64,000 nucleotides of DNA from Fuerstiella sp. (GCA_022843805.1 JALHMY010000012.1:1-64000); one strand, 5' to 3'. Numbered from the stretch's first letter, positions 52,627 through 62,777 are shown. Notes: generated from the letters alone by a model not told the origin. Translations and numbers: made by a program.

Positions 52627-54903
52627 ATGACGAACTCAACTCGAACTTTTCGGCAGCAGATTTGTGTCATCGCTTCAGTTTGTGCGATGACACTGCTGAC
52701 AGCACCTGCCTCATTTGGTCAGTCAGTAGGCCTGCCTGCTCCGCGTCTGCTGACGACAATGCCAATGGGTGGTACCGTTGGGACTGAAACAGAGATCACG
52801 ATCTCTGGTGAGCATATCGAAGACGCGGATGAATTGTATTTTTCCATTCCTCAGATCACGGCAACAAGGAAGCTGGATGCCAGCGGGAAGCCGGAACCAA
52901 ACAAATACATCGTGAAGATCGCAGCAGATTGTCCGGTGGGTCTGTGTGAAGCTCGAGTGATGACGCGACTGGGAATTTCTTCGTCGCGAGTGTTTTCGGT
53001 TGGCACCTTGTCGGAAGTCATTCAGAAGAACCCCAACACGGCACTGGCGACTGCGATGGAGCTGCCGGTCAATTCGATCTGCAATTCCGTGATGACAGCC
53101 AAATCGATTGATTACTACTCCTTTGAGGGGAAGAAGGGCCATCGTTATGTTGTCGACTGTGCGTGCAGAGGGATTGATTCCAAGCTGGAAGCTGTGCTGA
53201 TTGTTGCCGACGCTGAAGGGCGGGATCTGCAGGTTGAGCGTCGCGGGGGCGTTGTGGATTTCACAGCTCCGGCCGATGGAAAGTATGTGATCAAGGTTCA
53301 CGAGCTGACGTTCAAGGGCGGTCCGGCATGGTACTATCGGCTGGCACTTCAGGAACTGGCAACAGATGCTGTTGTGACGCGACTTCCGTCGACCAGCTCA
53401 GTCAGTTCATTTTCCTGGCCGCCGCAGGATGCTCCGGCAGTTGCTCTGGCTTCTGAAACGGAGCCCAACGGCAAGTCAGCGGAAGCTCAGAAAATTACTC
53501 TGCCATGTGATATCTCGGGCAGCTTCTTTCCAGCAGCCGATGTGGACACGTTTGAGTTTACGGCGAAGAAGGGCGAAGTCTGGTGGATCGAAGTGGCGTC
53601 GGAACGTCTGGGTCGTCCAACAGATCCGGCTGTGCTGGTTCAGCATGTCAGTGGAACCGGGGCCGATGAAAAGCTGACCGATGTTGCGGAGCTCAGTGAT
53701 ATTCCCAGCCCGGTGAAAACGTCCAGCAATGGGTATGCCTACGACGGGCCACCGTACAATGCCGGATCATCGGATGTGATGGGGAAGGTGGAAATACAGG
53801 AAGACGGAACGCATCGCATTCAGCTGACCGATCTGTTTGGTGGCACACGCAGTGACGATCGCAATATCTACCGTTTGATTGTCCGAAAGGCCGCTCCGGA
53901 TTTTGCCGTCGTGGGCTGGGGACTACATATGGAGCTGCGAAATGGCGATCGAAATGCGTTGTCCAAACCGCTCGCCCTTCGTGGAGGAGCCACGATGGCG
54001 CTGGAGGTTGTGACAGTTCGGCGAGACGGCTTTGATGGTGAGATTGAACTGAGTATGGATGGACTGCCGGAAGGTGTGACTGCTCAGGGGCTCACGATTC
54101 CAGCCGGGAAATCTCGCGGAATTATGCTGGTCACTGCCGATCAGAATGCACCCCGGGCCATCGCCAATGTTTCATTTTCCGGGCGAGCAGTCATTAACGG
54201 GCAGGAAGTGATTCATCCATGTCGCATGGCGGCCATGGCATGGCCGATTCCCGATGCATGGCACGAAATCCCCAGTCCTCGCCTGGTAACCGATGTTCCC
54301 GTTTCCGTGAGTGGTTCAGAGTTTGCTCCTGTGACGATTGTGCCGGCGGAAAAGAAAGTCTGGGAAGTTACGGCTGGCGAGAAGCTGACAATTCCTCTGA
54401 CTCATATTCGACGGAGCGAATTCTCTGCGGCAACGTTGCAGCTGAAAACGTTTGGCGAAGGATTTGAACAGGTTCCGATGTTTGACGTTTCCCTGGACAC
54501 AGACGCCTCACAGGCGGTCCTGGATCTGGCCGCTTTGAAGACTGCTCCGGGCGACTATCGGATTGCATTTTATGGTGGTGCTGTGGCGAAGTATCGTCAT
54601 CGTCCTGATGCCGTGACCGCTGCTGAAGAGTCTCATAAGAAGGCAGAACAGGCAGCGGCAGATCTGGCAGCCGAGCTGCAAAAGCTGACGGAACAGGCGA
54701 ATGCCGCTGCGGAGGAGAAGAAGGCCGAATCGAGTATGGCGCTGGAGGAACTGACTGCCCGACATAAAGCGGCGGTTGCCGCCGTGGCGGCAGCAGCCGA
54801 ACAGGTGAAAGCCGCGACCGAACAGGCCAAACCCCGGGACATTGTTGATATTGTTGTATCTGAACCCATCACGATTCGCGTAAATCCAGCGGAGGCAAAA
54901 TGA
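52627..54903 (+). CDS. Exported pre-peptidase C-terminal (PPC) domain protein
   Basis: This 758-residue protein has a signal peptide to about residue 31 (VCAMTLLTAPASFG). An IPT/TIG-like or beta domain follows (about 36-125: MGGTVGTETEITISGEHIE). PPC-type beta-sandwich domains lie near 150-235 (SIDYYSFEGKKGHRYVVDC) and 270-430 (DVDTFEFTAKKGEVWWIEV). The region 440-640 is beta-rich. A coiled coil at about 655-735 is rich in Ala, Glu and Lys (ADLAAELQKLTEQANAAAE). No protease domain is present. It lies 21 bp after the DUF1549 gene, and its stop overlaps the DUF1501 start by four bases. Confidence 0.88.
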   Translation: MTNSTRTFRQQICVIASVCAMTLLTAPASFGQSVGLPAPRLLTTMPMGGTVGTETEITISGEHIEDADELYFSIPQITATRKLDASGKPEPNKYIVKIAADCPVGLCEARVMTRLGISSSRVFSVGTLSEVIQKNPNTALATAMELPVNSICNSVMTAKSIDYYSFEGKKGHRYVVDCACRGIDSKLEAVLIVADAEGRDLQVERRGGVVDFTAPADGKYVIKVHELTFKGGPAWYYRLALQELATDAVVTRLPSTSSVSSFSWPPQDAPAVALASETEPNGKSAEAQKITLPCDISGSFFPAADVDTFEFTAKKGEVWWIEVASERLGRPTDPAVLVQHVSGTGADEKLTDVAELSDIPSPVKTSSNGYAYDGPPYNAGSSDVMGKVEIQEDGTHRIQLTDLFGGTRSDDRNIYRLIVRKAAPDFAVVGWGLHMELRNGDRNALSKPLALRGGATMALEVVTVRRDGFDGEIELSMDGLPEGVTAQGLTIPAGKSRGIMLVTADQNAPRAIANVSFSGRAVINGQEVIHPCRMAAMAWPIPDAWHEIPSPRLVTDVPVSVSGSEFAPVTIVPAEKKVWEVTAGEKLTIPLTHIRRSEFSAATLQLKTFGEGFEQVPMFDVSLDTDASQAVLDLAALKTAPGDYRIAFYGGAVAKYRHRPDAVTAAEESHKKAEQAAADLAAELQKLTEQANAAAEEKKAESSMALEELTARHKAAVAAVAAAAEQVKAATEQAKPRDIVDIVVSEPITIRVNPAEAK

Positions 54904-56357
54904 GCGATCCTTTTCATGCATCAAATGTCGTTCCCTGCCCTGGGCCATTCCAGTTCAATTCCGCCGGGCGTCGCAGCTTTATTCGCATGGGTCTGGCGGG
55001 GTTTGCCAGTCTGAGCCTGCCGGGGCTGCTTCGTTTGCAGGCGGAGAATGCGCAGAAGAATCCGGAATCACCAAAGTCCGACGGGGAAAAGACGGCCGTG
55101 ATTATGGTCTGGAAGCCGGGCGGGTGTTCCCACATCGATACGTATGATCCGAAACCCAACGCCAGCAGTGATTACCGGGGACCATTCTCCACCATTGCCA
55201 CGAATGTCCCGGGGATGGAGTTTACAGAACTTCTTCCGATGCAGGCGAAGATCGCTGACAAGTTTACGGTGCTGCGATCAATGCGGCAGGGAGCGGGCGG
55301 GCATCCGGCCGGTTCCATGCAGATGCTGTCAGGTGACCCCGATACTCGGGATAAACCGAAACCGCGTTATCCGGACTGGATGACAGTTACCAATTATCTG
55401 CGTGCGAAGAACAGCGGTCCGCGAACGAATCCTCTGCCAGCCTATGTGGGAATCAATCCGCCACTGGAATACAACGGGCCTGCCTACCTCGGAGACGCAT
55501 GGTCGCCATTCTCCGTGATGGGTGATCCCAATTCGCCGTCGTTCTCGGTGCCGAATATTGGTCTTTCAAATCAGGGTGAGGTGCGACGTCTGGATCGCCG
55601 ATCGAGCCTGCGGAAGAACCTCGACAATCTCGAACGGGCGTTTGACCGTCGGGGCGAGCTGGGCGCACTGGATCAGTTCGAAGAGCAGGCCATGACTCTG
55701 CTGACAAACCCGAAGACCAAGGAAGCGTTTGATCTGACTCGGGAAGATGATCGTACCCGCGATCGTTACGGGCGCAATGCCTGGGGCCAGCAATTGCTGA
55801 TGGCTCGCCGACTGGTCGAGGCAGGTGTGGAAGTGCTGACAACCAGTTTAAGTGGTCCGCTGTGTGGTCGAGTTCAGAACTGGGATGATCATGCGGTGAA
55901 CCATCATGTGTTTGATGCCATGAGATTCCGGGCTCAGGCCTACGATCAGGCGGTATCCGCACTGATCGAGGACATTTATGAGCGAGGCCTTGATAAGCGA
56001 GTCCTTGTGGTGGTGACGGGAGAATTCGGACGAACACCGAAGATTAACTATGCTGCCAGCACGGGAGAAGGAAACGCGAGTGCACCGGCAGGTACTCAGC
56101 AGCCCGGGCGGGATCACTGGCCTCGGGCGTTCAGCAACATCTGGGCGGGCGGCGGCATTCAGACGGGCCGTTTCATTGGTGCAACGGACAAGCGGGGAGA
56201 GGATTCGATCGAACGCATCTGCAGTGCGGGTGATTTCCTTGCGACCATTTATCATCATCTGGGCATCGATGCTGCAAAGACTCTGATCCAGGACTTCAAT
56301 GGTCGACCCACCCCCATTGTGGATCATGGCAAACCGATTCCTGAACTGATCGGCTAA
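54900..56357 (+). CDS. DUF1501 protein (triad copy)
   Basis: This 485-residue protein has a Tat-like N-terminal region (RRSFIRMGLAGFASLSLPG, about 22-40). The domain reads TAVIMVWKPGGCSHIDTYD (about 62-80), YGRNAWGQQLLMARRLVEA, VVTGEFGRTPKINY and GRDHWPRAFSNIWAGGGIQ (about 400-418), followed by LATIYHHLGID. It overlaps the PPC gene by an ATGA. Together with the DUF1549 and PPC genes it forms the recurrent planctomycete triad. Function unknown; an exported hydrolase-like subunit is likely. Confidence 0.93.
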   Translation: MSDPFHASNVVPCPGPFQFNSAGRRSFIRMGLAGFASLSLPGLLRLQAENAQKNPESPKSDGEKTAVIMVWKPGGCSHIDTYDPKPNASSDYRGPFSTIATNVPGMEFTELLPMQAKIADKFTVLRSMRQGAGGHPAGSMQMLSGDPDTRDKPKPRYPDWMTVTNYLRAKNSGPRTNPLPAYVGINPPLEYNGPAYLGDAWSPFSVMGDPNSPSFSVPNIGLSNQGEVRRLDRRSSLRKNLDNLERAFDRRGELGALDQFEEQAMTLLTNPKTKEAFDLTREDDRTRDRYGRNAWGQQLLMARRLVEAGVEVLTTSLSGPLCGRVQNWDDHAVNHHVFDAMRFRAQAYDQAVSALIEDIYERGLDKRVLVVVTGEFGRTPKINYAASTGEGNASAPAGTQQPGRDHWPRAFSNIWAGGGIQTGRFIGATDKRGEDSIERICSAGDFLATIYHHLGIDAAKTLIQDFNGRPTPIVDHGKPIPELIG

Positions 56358-56709
56358 GTAATCGCATACCGGGAAGCTGACGCATCCCGCTCGCCAAAAC
56401 CCTTTGCGATTTGGCGAGCGGCCCGGTGTTAACCGGCCGGTGCAACCACGCGGGAACGTCACATCCGGCTGATTTATTGTTTGTTTGGTTCGACCACCGT
56501 TCCCCGGTAATCACAGACCGGGAAGCTGACGCATCCCGCTCGCCAAAACCCTTTGTGATTTGGCGAGCAGCCCGGTGTCAACCGGCCGGTGCAACCACGC
56601 GGGAACGTCACATCCGGCTGATTTATTGATTGTTTGGTTCGACCACCGAAACCCGGTAATCACAGACCGGGAAGCTGACGCATCCCGCTCGCCGTAACCG
56701 TTTTGTGAT
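56358..56709. repeat. 149-bp tandem repeat (two units plus partial)
   Basis: ACCGGGAAGCTGACGCATCC begins at 56368, 56517 and 56666, a period of 149 bp; the third unit is truncated by the TPR gene end. Each complete unit contains a 12-bp hairpin CCGCTCGCCAAA/TTTGGCGAGCGG (56387-56398 with 56410-56421 in unit 1) and an ACCGGCCGGT dyad. The array lies between the DUF1501 stop and the convergent TPR gene, so it may stop transcription from both sides. Confidence 0.92.
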
Positions 56710-57828
56710 TCACTGAGCGGCGGCTTCGTTCGTGATGGTGGTAGCGGCCGAACGACCTGGAAACCGGGTGATGAGTTCGCTGCGAACCCGTTCGGCTTCA
56801 GTGTGCCGTCCTGCCAGCTGGAGTGCTGCGGAGGCTTCCTTCAGACTGAATGCAGACATGGCGGGGTCGTACGGCGACATCGTTGGCATCCAGAGGAAGC
56901 TCATGGCGGCGCCGTCAAAGTCGTTCTGCAGCAATAATCCTCGTCCAAGCAGGAACTCCGGACCTGCTCGCAGATCGCGGCTCCATTCCTGCGTGCGGGT
57001 TTTCCAGCTGGTTGTATCGGCTTTTCGCAGTCGTTCCGGGTGCTTCAGCTTAAGTCGCCACAGCTGTGCTTCGGCCAGCTCACGCAGAAACGGTTTTCCT
57101 TCAGACCGCAACCGGGTCAGGATATCTGTCGCCGTGTTCTGGTACTGAGGATCATGCAGCAGAGAGGAAGCAGCGGTCAGCTGACGAGCAGGGGATGCTG
57201 ACTTCAGATCTTCAGGATCTGACTGGCAGCGTTCATCTTTTGGCAGGCGTTCATCCCAAACCAGCGGCAGCAGAGTCACATGTCGTGTGCCGGGATCGAG
57301 CCGGCTGATTTCTTCCACTTGTTTGATGACTTCCTCAAATTGTGCGGTGGCCAGCATAGCCATCGCCATTGAAGCGCGGATTTCGCAGATCACCCATGAG
57401 CGAGTTTCCATGGTTCGAGCTGCTTCGAAAGACCTGATTGCCGCGTGGAAATCATTTTTCTGCAGGCTTGCCAGGCCTTCCTCATACGCCAGTGATCTGA
57501 GAAACTGCAGTTCTGTCACGTCATCCAGTGAGATCCGCTCAACCTGCCTGCCGCCTCGACGGATCTCAATGATATTGCCCGTCAGGTTTTCAATCACACC
57601 GGCAGTTCGCTGGATTCTTCCCGTCACATGGTCTTTGCGCAGAACTGAGTCTGTCGTGACAAAGGGAAGCAGGGTTGGTTCGGACTTTGTCTGACTTTGA
57701 GCGGAACCGGACATTGCCAGCAGAGCCACCAGCCAGGCAATGGGGATTTTCAGGCTAAGGCGGCAGCCGGGTAACGGTCGGCGAAATTTCGAATGGTCAG
57801 CCGATAATTTCACGTCGGTGGTTAACAT
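56710..57828 (-). CDS. Exported TPR-like protein next to the VWA gene
   Basis: This 372-residue protein begins at MLTTDVKLSADHSKFRR, where the ATG (57828) lies inside the last codons of the VWA gene. It overlaps that gene by 32 bp, so translation is probably coupled. A signal-like segment sits at about 26-44 (KIPIAWLVALLAMSGSAQS). Residues 70-120 form a small beta domain (GNIIEIRRGGRQVERISLD), then TPR-like helices (about 120-370: ASLQKNDFHAAIRSFEAAR, QFEEVIKQVEEISRLDPG). No catalytic motif is recognisable. It could be a periplasmic scaffold for the VWA protein. Confidence 0.75.
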   Translation of the reverse strand: MLTTDVKLSADHSKFRRPLPGCRLSLKIPIAWLVALLAMSGSAQSQTKSEPTLLPFVTTDSVLRKDHVTGRIQRTAGVIENLTGNIIEIRRGGRQVERISLDDVTELQFLRSLAYEEGLASLQKNDFHAAIRSFEAARTMETRSWVICEIRASMAMAMLATAQFEEVIKQVEEISRLDPGTRHVTLLPLVWDERLPKDERCQSDPEDLKSASPARQLTAASSLLHDPQYQNTATDILTRLRSEGKPFLRELAEAQLWRLKLKHPERLRKADTTSWKTRTQEWSRDLRAGPEFLLGRGLLLQNDFDGAAMSFLWMPTMSPYDPAMSAFSLKEASAALQLAGRHTEAERVRSELITRFPGRSAATTITNEAAAQ

Positions 57829-59527
57829 AATCCCAGACGACATATCGATCGAGATCCTTGCCGGCTGTAAAGAAGACTCGCCCGCCCGTGCGTTGAGCCA
57901 GACGGTGAGCAAACTGAACATCTTCATGAGTCTGAGACCAGCTGGGAAGCAGAAAGATGTTAATGGTGATGCCATCTCGTGCACAGAGCCGTCCTTCCCG
58001 CATGGTCGCTTCTTCAGTCTTTGCATCGGGCGGATACAGCATATACAGCAGGCTGCCTTCAAAATGAGCGGTCGGCAAACCATCAGTGATCAGAATCACC
58101 TGACGATTGGGTGTATCCTGAACAGAGAGCACCTGTCTCGCCATCTGCAGTCCATGCTGGATATTTGTAAAGTGGGGCGGTATGTGAATTTCGCTGACAT
58201 CTTCGCGGCTCATATCGGCCCTCAGCCGAACCACCGGATTGGTAATGGTCGGAATTTTGGGCATCAGAGAGATCAGTTCGCCCTGAGGAACCAGTTTGGC
58301 GAACGTGTGGATCTCAATGAACCGGAGAAAGTCGCCAGGAAATTCTCCACTGATCAGGCCATTCAGTGCCAGGGCCATCTTCTTGACGTTTACATACTGC
58401 CCGTCGTATCGCATCGAGCCGCTCATATCCATCAGCACGGCTGTGGCGCATTTGGGATTATTGCGGGTTCGATGAATTTCGATATCTTCCTGGCGCAGAC
58501 GAAGCGGACGCTCGGTTCTTTGCCTGAACATGGCATTCAGCATTGTGGCGGGAATATCCATCTGAGCGATGGAGTCGCCGAATTCCCATGGTTTTGTTCG
58601 CTGTGTTTCAACAGCACCTTCGCCTTCAATCGGGCCCTGATGGCGGCCTGAGCGGGATGGCTGCAGGTTGCTGAAAATTCTTTCCAGCAATCGGCCCTGA
58701 AACAGCCGATAGGCCTTTGGAGAAAGATGAATCTTTCCCGACTTGCTGGTCAGCCCCTGACCTTCAAGCAGGTCCTTCAGATACTGCTGAATTTGTTCCT
58801 GGAACTTATTCAGGTTCTTAATCTGTTCCGGATCAGCGAATTCGCTGAGTCCTTCGAGGTCGATGATAGCAATTTGCGCGTTCTTTGAGGCTTCTTCCAG
58901 CTGTTTCAGCAACTCATCAATTTTGGTGAGTTCTTCAAGAATCTCCAGAGCTTCCGGAACGGACATCGACTTATTGCCAGTGAATTCATATCGGGCAGCG
59001 AGGTGGTCGATCTGATATTTTTCGCCGAGCGTTTCCATCAGGCTCAGTAACTGTGATGCAAAGTGCGGATCAGATTTCTCAGCGCGATACCAGAGACTTT
59101 CAAGCTGGTAAATCTGTTCGTCGGTGACTGCCTGGCGAAACATTTTTGACAGTTTGGAGGGTGGCTTTGCTTCGCTGGCCTCCTGAGTAAACCGGCGATC
59201 CGCTTTCTTCTGTACGGTCCGCGTTTCCCATGTTGAGAGGATCTTTTGTTTTCGTTCCTTCAGCATAGCGATGAGGGCTTCAAGACTGGGCCCCAGCCCT
59301 GCAAACTGGCCGGGGTCAAGTCGAATCGCATTTGCCAGTTCCTCTTCGGTCAGTTCCCTCATCGAGCCCCATTCCAGCATATGTTCGAAAGCCGGAGAGA
59401 CGATGTCGGGGGGCGCCTGAGAAGGTGAGGGAAACGCCCGGGGATCGTATTGCTGATATGTGTGGACGATTCCGCCGCGGTGCCGCGACGGCCGGTTGTC
59501 CGGCCTCTCAGAGTTCTCAGGCAGCAT
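57797..59527 (-). CDS. VWA-domain protein
   Basis: This 576-residue protein has no signal peptide. Residues 50-330 are largely helical and charged (LTEELANAI-type start, ILEELTKIDELLKQLEEAS). The C-terminal VWA domain has an intact metal site, LMDMSGSMRYDGQYV (about 362-376), and LITDGLPTAHFEG near 480. This layout matches the CoxE/YeaD-like group that works with MoxR ATPases; no ATPase gene is adjacent here (the moxR-like gene lies 33 kb away). It is coupled to the TPR gene by a 32-bp overlap. Cytoplasmic, role unknown. Confidence 0.85.
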   Translation of the reverse strand: MLPENSERPDNRPSRHRGGIVHTYQQYDPRAFPSPSQAPPDIVSPAFEHMLEWGSMRELTEEELANAIRLDPGQFAGLGPSLEALIAMLKERKQKILSTWETRTVQKKADRRFTQEASEAKPPSKLSKMFRQAVTDEQIYQLESLWYRAEKSDPHFASQLLSLMETLGEKYQIDHLAARYEFTGNKSMSVPEALEILEELTKIDELLKQLEEASKNAQIAIIDLEGLSEFADPEQIKNLNKFQEQIQQYLKDLLEGQGLTSKSGKIHLSPKAYRLFQGRLLERIFSNLQPSRSGRHQGPIEGEGAVETQRTKPWEFGDSIAQMDIPATMLNAMFRQRTERPLRLRQEDIEIHRTRNNPKCATAVLMDMSGSMRYDGQYVNVKKMALALNGLISGEFPGDFLRFIEIHTFAKLVPQGELISLMPKIPTITNPVVRLRADMSREDVSEIHIPPHFTNIQHGLQMARQVLSVQDTPNRQVILITDGLPTAHFEGSLLYMLYPPDAKTEEATMREGRLCARDGITINIFLLPSWSQTHEDVQFAHRLAQRTGGRVFFTAGKDLDRYVVWDYVNHRREIIG

Positions 59528-60066
59528 GAAAAGAATCCTGGAGAAGGTCCAGCTTCAGAAAAACATGGGCGAGCATCAAATAACATCCTCGCTGGTGATT
59601 GTAGATGAGCGACTGTGAAAGTCCCGCAGCAATTCTCATTGATGCATTCTCATTCTGAGACAGCTCTCGTCTTTTCAGCAGTGGGTGAATGTCTGTTTTC
59701 GCTCGGGTGCCCCCAGCTTTCGGAAAAATGCAGGAAACCTGTTTTTTAAATGGCATCCGGCTCTGAGGGTGAATCATTCTGACGTCCGGTGGCCAACTTA
59801 GCGAAAGTCCTTTGGGCGTCGATCTTCAGCATTCAGGAACGACATTTTTTGGAGAAATCGGCGCAGACTTTTGCGAATAGGCGCGTTAAGGGCATTAGTA
59901 ACTGAGAATTCGAGCGCGAAGCATATGGCGGGCCTGTTTCGCGTGAGTTCGCGTACTGAGTTGCTCCTTCCCTGGGGAAACAACCGGTCCGACGTTCTTA
60001 GGAACGTCGACTGGGGGAAACGTCCGAGAAGGAGCACTCTTGCGAGAGGTGATTGATACACGTTCA
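59528..60066. other. Intergenic region containing a structured element
   Basis: These 539 bases separate the VWA gene start from the nusB stop, both on the minus strand. No gene was recognised. The only clear structure is the nested hairpin at 59962-60036, listed separately. Confidence 0.55.
59962..60036. ncRNA. Candidate structured RNA or leader element
   Basis: An outer 9-bp stem (TGCTCCTTC at 59962-59970 with GAAGGAGCA at 60028-60036) encloses an inner 8-bp stem (CGACGTTC-TTAG-GAACGTCG, 59990-60009). The stretches flanking the inner stem both contain CTGGGG(G)AAAC. Two nested stems with a repeated purine-rich motif suggest a folded RNA. On the minus strand it lies downstream of nusB and about 435 bp before the VWA gene start. 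It matches no riboswitch class I can name. Confidence 0.35.
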
Positions 60067-60498
60067 TCAGGTTTTTGAATCAGGAGCGGGAGGCTGGACA
60101 TCCAGAGTGGGTATGAGTTTGTCCAGAATTCCATTAACGAAGCTGGCGGAGTTCTCCGTACCAAATTCCTTAGCGATTTCGATGGCTTCGTTCAGGACAA
60201 CTGGTGCCGGAGTTCCAACGGTTCTCATTTCATAAATGCCCATTCGCAGGATATTGCGATCTGTGATGGCCATTCGTTCCAGCCGCCAGTTGGAGGCGGT
60301 GCGACGAATCAGCTCGTCCAGGCTGTCTCGGGTTTCGCGCACACCGCGAAACATCGACCATGCAAAAGCAGCCAGTGCGGGATTGGTGAGTTGTTGTTCA
60401 ATAGTGCGCTGGATTCGTCGGATATCCGCGTCCGGATTCTGATCGATCAGAAACAGCATTTGCAGAACTTGTCTGCGAGCGTCGGTACGTCCGGGCAT
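60067..60498 (-). CDS. nusB: Transcription antitermination factor NusB
   Basis: This 143-residue protein has the all-helical NusB fold: RRQVLQMLFLIDQNPDA (about 8-24), the middle TNPALAAFAWSMFRGVRE segment and the signature NWRLERMAITDRNILRMGIYEM (two parts, about 69-90), then PVVLNEAIEIAKEFG and FVNGILDKL. NusB binds boxA RNA with S10 during rRNA transcription. It is the last gene of the minus-strand cluster coaE-rho-ribH-nusB, 113 bp after ribH. The ribH-nusB order is common in bacteria. Confidence 0.94.
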   Translation of the reverse strand: MPGRTDARRQVLQMLFLIDQNPDADIRRIQRTIEQQLTNPALAAFAWSMFRGVRETRDSLDELIRRTASNWRLERMAITDRNILRMGIYEMRTVGTPAPVVLNEAIEIAKEFGTENSASFVNGILDKLIPTLDVQPPAPDSKT

Positions 60499-60611
60499 AT
60501 TTTTGCAGGTCAGTCAAGAGGAGCGAAGCGTAAGAAGGGGCGATTGAAGATTCGGCAGTGGGGGGAGTGTCGTTTGGTCGCGGGAAGTATTCGATTCTAA
60601 CAGGATCTGAA

Positions 60612-61076
60612 TCAGATCTTCTTCAGCAGATTCACCATTTCCACCGCGGCTGTTGCGGCTTCCACTCCTTTGTTACCGACCTTTCCGCCGGCACGGTCCA
60701 GAGCCTGTTCCATTGATTCACAGGTGATAATGCCAAAGGTCACCGGGACACCGGTTTCCAGGTTCAGCTGCATAATTCCGGACGCCACCTGACTGTTGAT
60801 GTATTCATGGTGAGAAGTTGATCCCTGAATAACAGCACCCAGACAAATTACGGCCGAGTATTTTCCGGAGCGAGCCAGTCGAGCTGCTGCCAGCGGAATC
60901 TCAAAGGAGCCAGGTACCCAGACGATGGTGATCAGGTCTTCCTGTCCTCCCAGCCGCGTGATGATATCACAGGCACCATCAACAAGTCGACGGGTAATCA
61001 GATCGTTGAAGCGGGAGACAACGATAGCAAAGGATTTATCAGCGGCGTTCAATTCACCCTGAATCTGTATTGTCAT
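60612..61076 (-). CDS. ribH: 6,7-dimethyl-8-ribityllumazine synthase
   Basis: This 154-residue lumazine synthase starts at MTIQIQGELNAADKSF (61076). Family motifs: VVSRFNDLITRRLVDGA (about 17-33), VWVPGSFEIPLAAARLA (about 51-67), CLGAVIQGSTSHHEYIN (about 77-93, with the catalytic His) and GIITCESMEQALDRAG (about 112-127), NKGVEAATAAVEM. It joins the products of ribBA and RibD into lumazine, and sits between rho and nusB. A longer frame upstream (MNRPCPAP) has no homology. Confidence 0.95.
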   Translation of the reverse strand: MTIQIQGELNAADKSFAIVVSRFNDLITRRLVDGACDIITRLGGQEDLITIVWVPGSFEIPLAAARLARSGKYSAVICLGAVIQGSTSHHEYINSQVASGIMQLNLETGVPVTFGIITCESMEQALDRAGGKVGNKGVEAATAAVEMVNLLKKI

Positions 61077-61153
61077 GGCGGAAATCGTGAAAAGGGGTGC
61101 AGGGGCGGGGCAGGGTCGGTTCACGCAGAGTTGAGTACGTTTAACGGGTGATC

Positions 61154-62638
61154 TTAGCCAAGATTCATCGACAGCAGGAACTCTTCATTACTTTTCGTTC
61201 TTTTGAGCCTGCTGACAAGGAGTTCCATGGCTTCAACAGGATTCATATCGCTGAGCACTCGGCGGAGAACCCATGCGAGTTTCAGTTCATCTTCGTTCAT
61301 CAGCAATTCTTCACGACGTGTACCCGAACGGTTTACGTCGATTGCAGGCCAGATACGACGTTCGACCAGTCGTCGGTCAAGATGCAATTCTGTATTTCCG
61401 GTGCCTTTGAATTCCTCAAAAATTACTTCATCCATGCGGCTGCCTGTGTCCACGAGTGCAGTGGCGATGATTGTCAGGCTGCCTCCTTCTTCAACGCAGC
61501 GAGCGGATCCGAAGAAGCGTTTTGGATGCTGAAGTGCACTGGCATCAACGCCTCCGGAAAGGATCTTGCCGGAATTCGGCGTTTCGGTATTCCAGGCACG
61601 TGCGAGGCGAGTGATGGAGTCCAGAAAGATGACAACATCGTGGCCATATTCCACCATTCGTTTGGCTTTTTCGATCACCATTTCGGCGACCTGAATATGT
61701 CGGGAGGTGGGTTCGTCAAAGGTACTGCTGACAACTTCACAGTTGGAACTCTTCAGTCGCCGCTCCATATCGGTGACTTCTTCGGGACGCTCGTCAATCA
61801 GCAGCATAATGACATAGGCATCCGGATGATTCTGCAGAGTCGCTCGTGCCATCTGCTGAAGTAAGACGGTCTTGCCGGCTCGTGGCGGAGAGACAATCAG
61901 TCCTCGCTGTCCCATTCCAATGGGTGCCACCAGGTCAACAATTCGAGTGCTGAGAAATTCAGCGTTGTCGGCAAGACGCAGGCGGCGTTCCGGATGCAGC
62001 GGGGTCAGGTCATCAAAGAAGACCTTGCCAGTCAGCAGGTTTGGATCCTGGCCATTGACTGCTTCTACTCGCAACAATGCAAAGTAGCGTTCGTTCTCTT
62101 TGGGAGGCCGAATCTGGCCGGCAACCGTGGCCCCTGTTCTGAGACCAAAGCGGCGAATCTGGCTTGGGCTGACATAAATGTCATCAGGACATGGCAAATA
62201 GTGGTAGTCCGGACTTCGCAGAAAACCAAAGCCGTCCGGAAGGATTTCCAGAGTCCCTTCGCCAAACATCAGACCGTTGATTCGTGTCCGTTCCTTGAGG
62301 ATCTTAAAGATCAGATCCTGTTTCTTCATTCCGTGATATTCAGTCAGCTGTTCCTGTTCAGCAATCTGCAGAAGATCCTTCATGGACATTCGCTGAAGAT
62401 CAGCAATGTTCACGTCGGCCGCCTTGTCCGGGGAAAATGTTTCTGAGACTGGTTTTTCAGTCTCATCCCCGGATGCCAATGCCGCCGGATTTGCTTCGGC
62501 CTGCAGTGCTTTGGGTTGCGGAGCCCTGATCGCGGGTTCAGCAACCGGCTCCATTTCCTGGCGAGCCTCAGAGCGACGCAATAGTCGCTGGGAACCAGCA
62601 CGGTTCTCATCAGAACGGAAGTTTTTTGCCATGGCCAC
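61154..62638 (-). CDS. rho: Transcription termination factor Rho
   Basis: At 494 residues this is longer than the typical 420, owing to an N-terminal extension of about 80 residues that is rich in Ala/Glu. Rho_N starts about 85 ([18 protein letters not shown]) followed by the RNA-binding CSD ([15 protein letters not shown]). The ATPase core shows [19 protein letters not shown] (Walker A PPRAGKT), [34 protein letters not shown] (Walker B) and [19 protein letters not shown]. Start ATG 62638 or the third codon. It lies between coaE and ribH on the minus strand. Confidence 0.97.
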   Translation of the reverse strand: MAMAKNFRSDENRAGSQRLLRRSEARQEMEPVAEPAIRAPQPKALQAEANPAALASGDETEKPVSETFSPDKAADVNIADLQRMSMKDLLQIAEQEQLTEYHGMKKQDLIFKILKERTRINGLMFGEGTLEILPDGFGFLRSPDYHYLPCPDDIYVSPSQIRRFGLRTGATVAGQIRPPKENERYFALLRVEAVNGQDPNLLTGKVFFDDLTPLHPERRLRLADNAEFLSTRIVDLVAPIGMGQRGLIVSPPRAGKTVLLQQMARATLQNHPDAYVIMLLIDERPEEVTDMERRLKSSNCEVVSSTFDEPTSRHIQVAEMVIEKAKRMVEYGHDVVIFLDSITRLARAWNTETPNSGKILSGGVDASALQHPKRFFGSARCVEEGGSLTIIATALVDTGSRMDEVIFEEFKGTGNTELHLDRRLVERRIWPAIDVNRSGTRREELLMNEDELKLAWVLRRVLSDMNPVEAMELLVSRLKRTKSNEEFLLSMNLG

Positions 62639-62777
62639 GACGGGCCTCCAGAATGATAAAAGACAGGTGTTTCAGAATAAGCCGGAACAGGAGGGAAAGG
62701 TGTTCGATCAGCAGGAGTGCAACGAAAAATTCGCAATAGAGACGACCGGACGCAGAGAACCGGCAGATGATGGGTAT

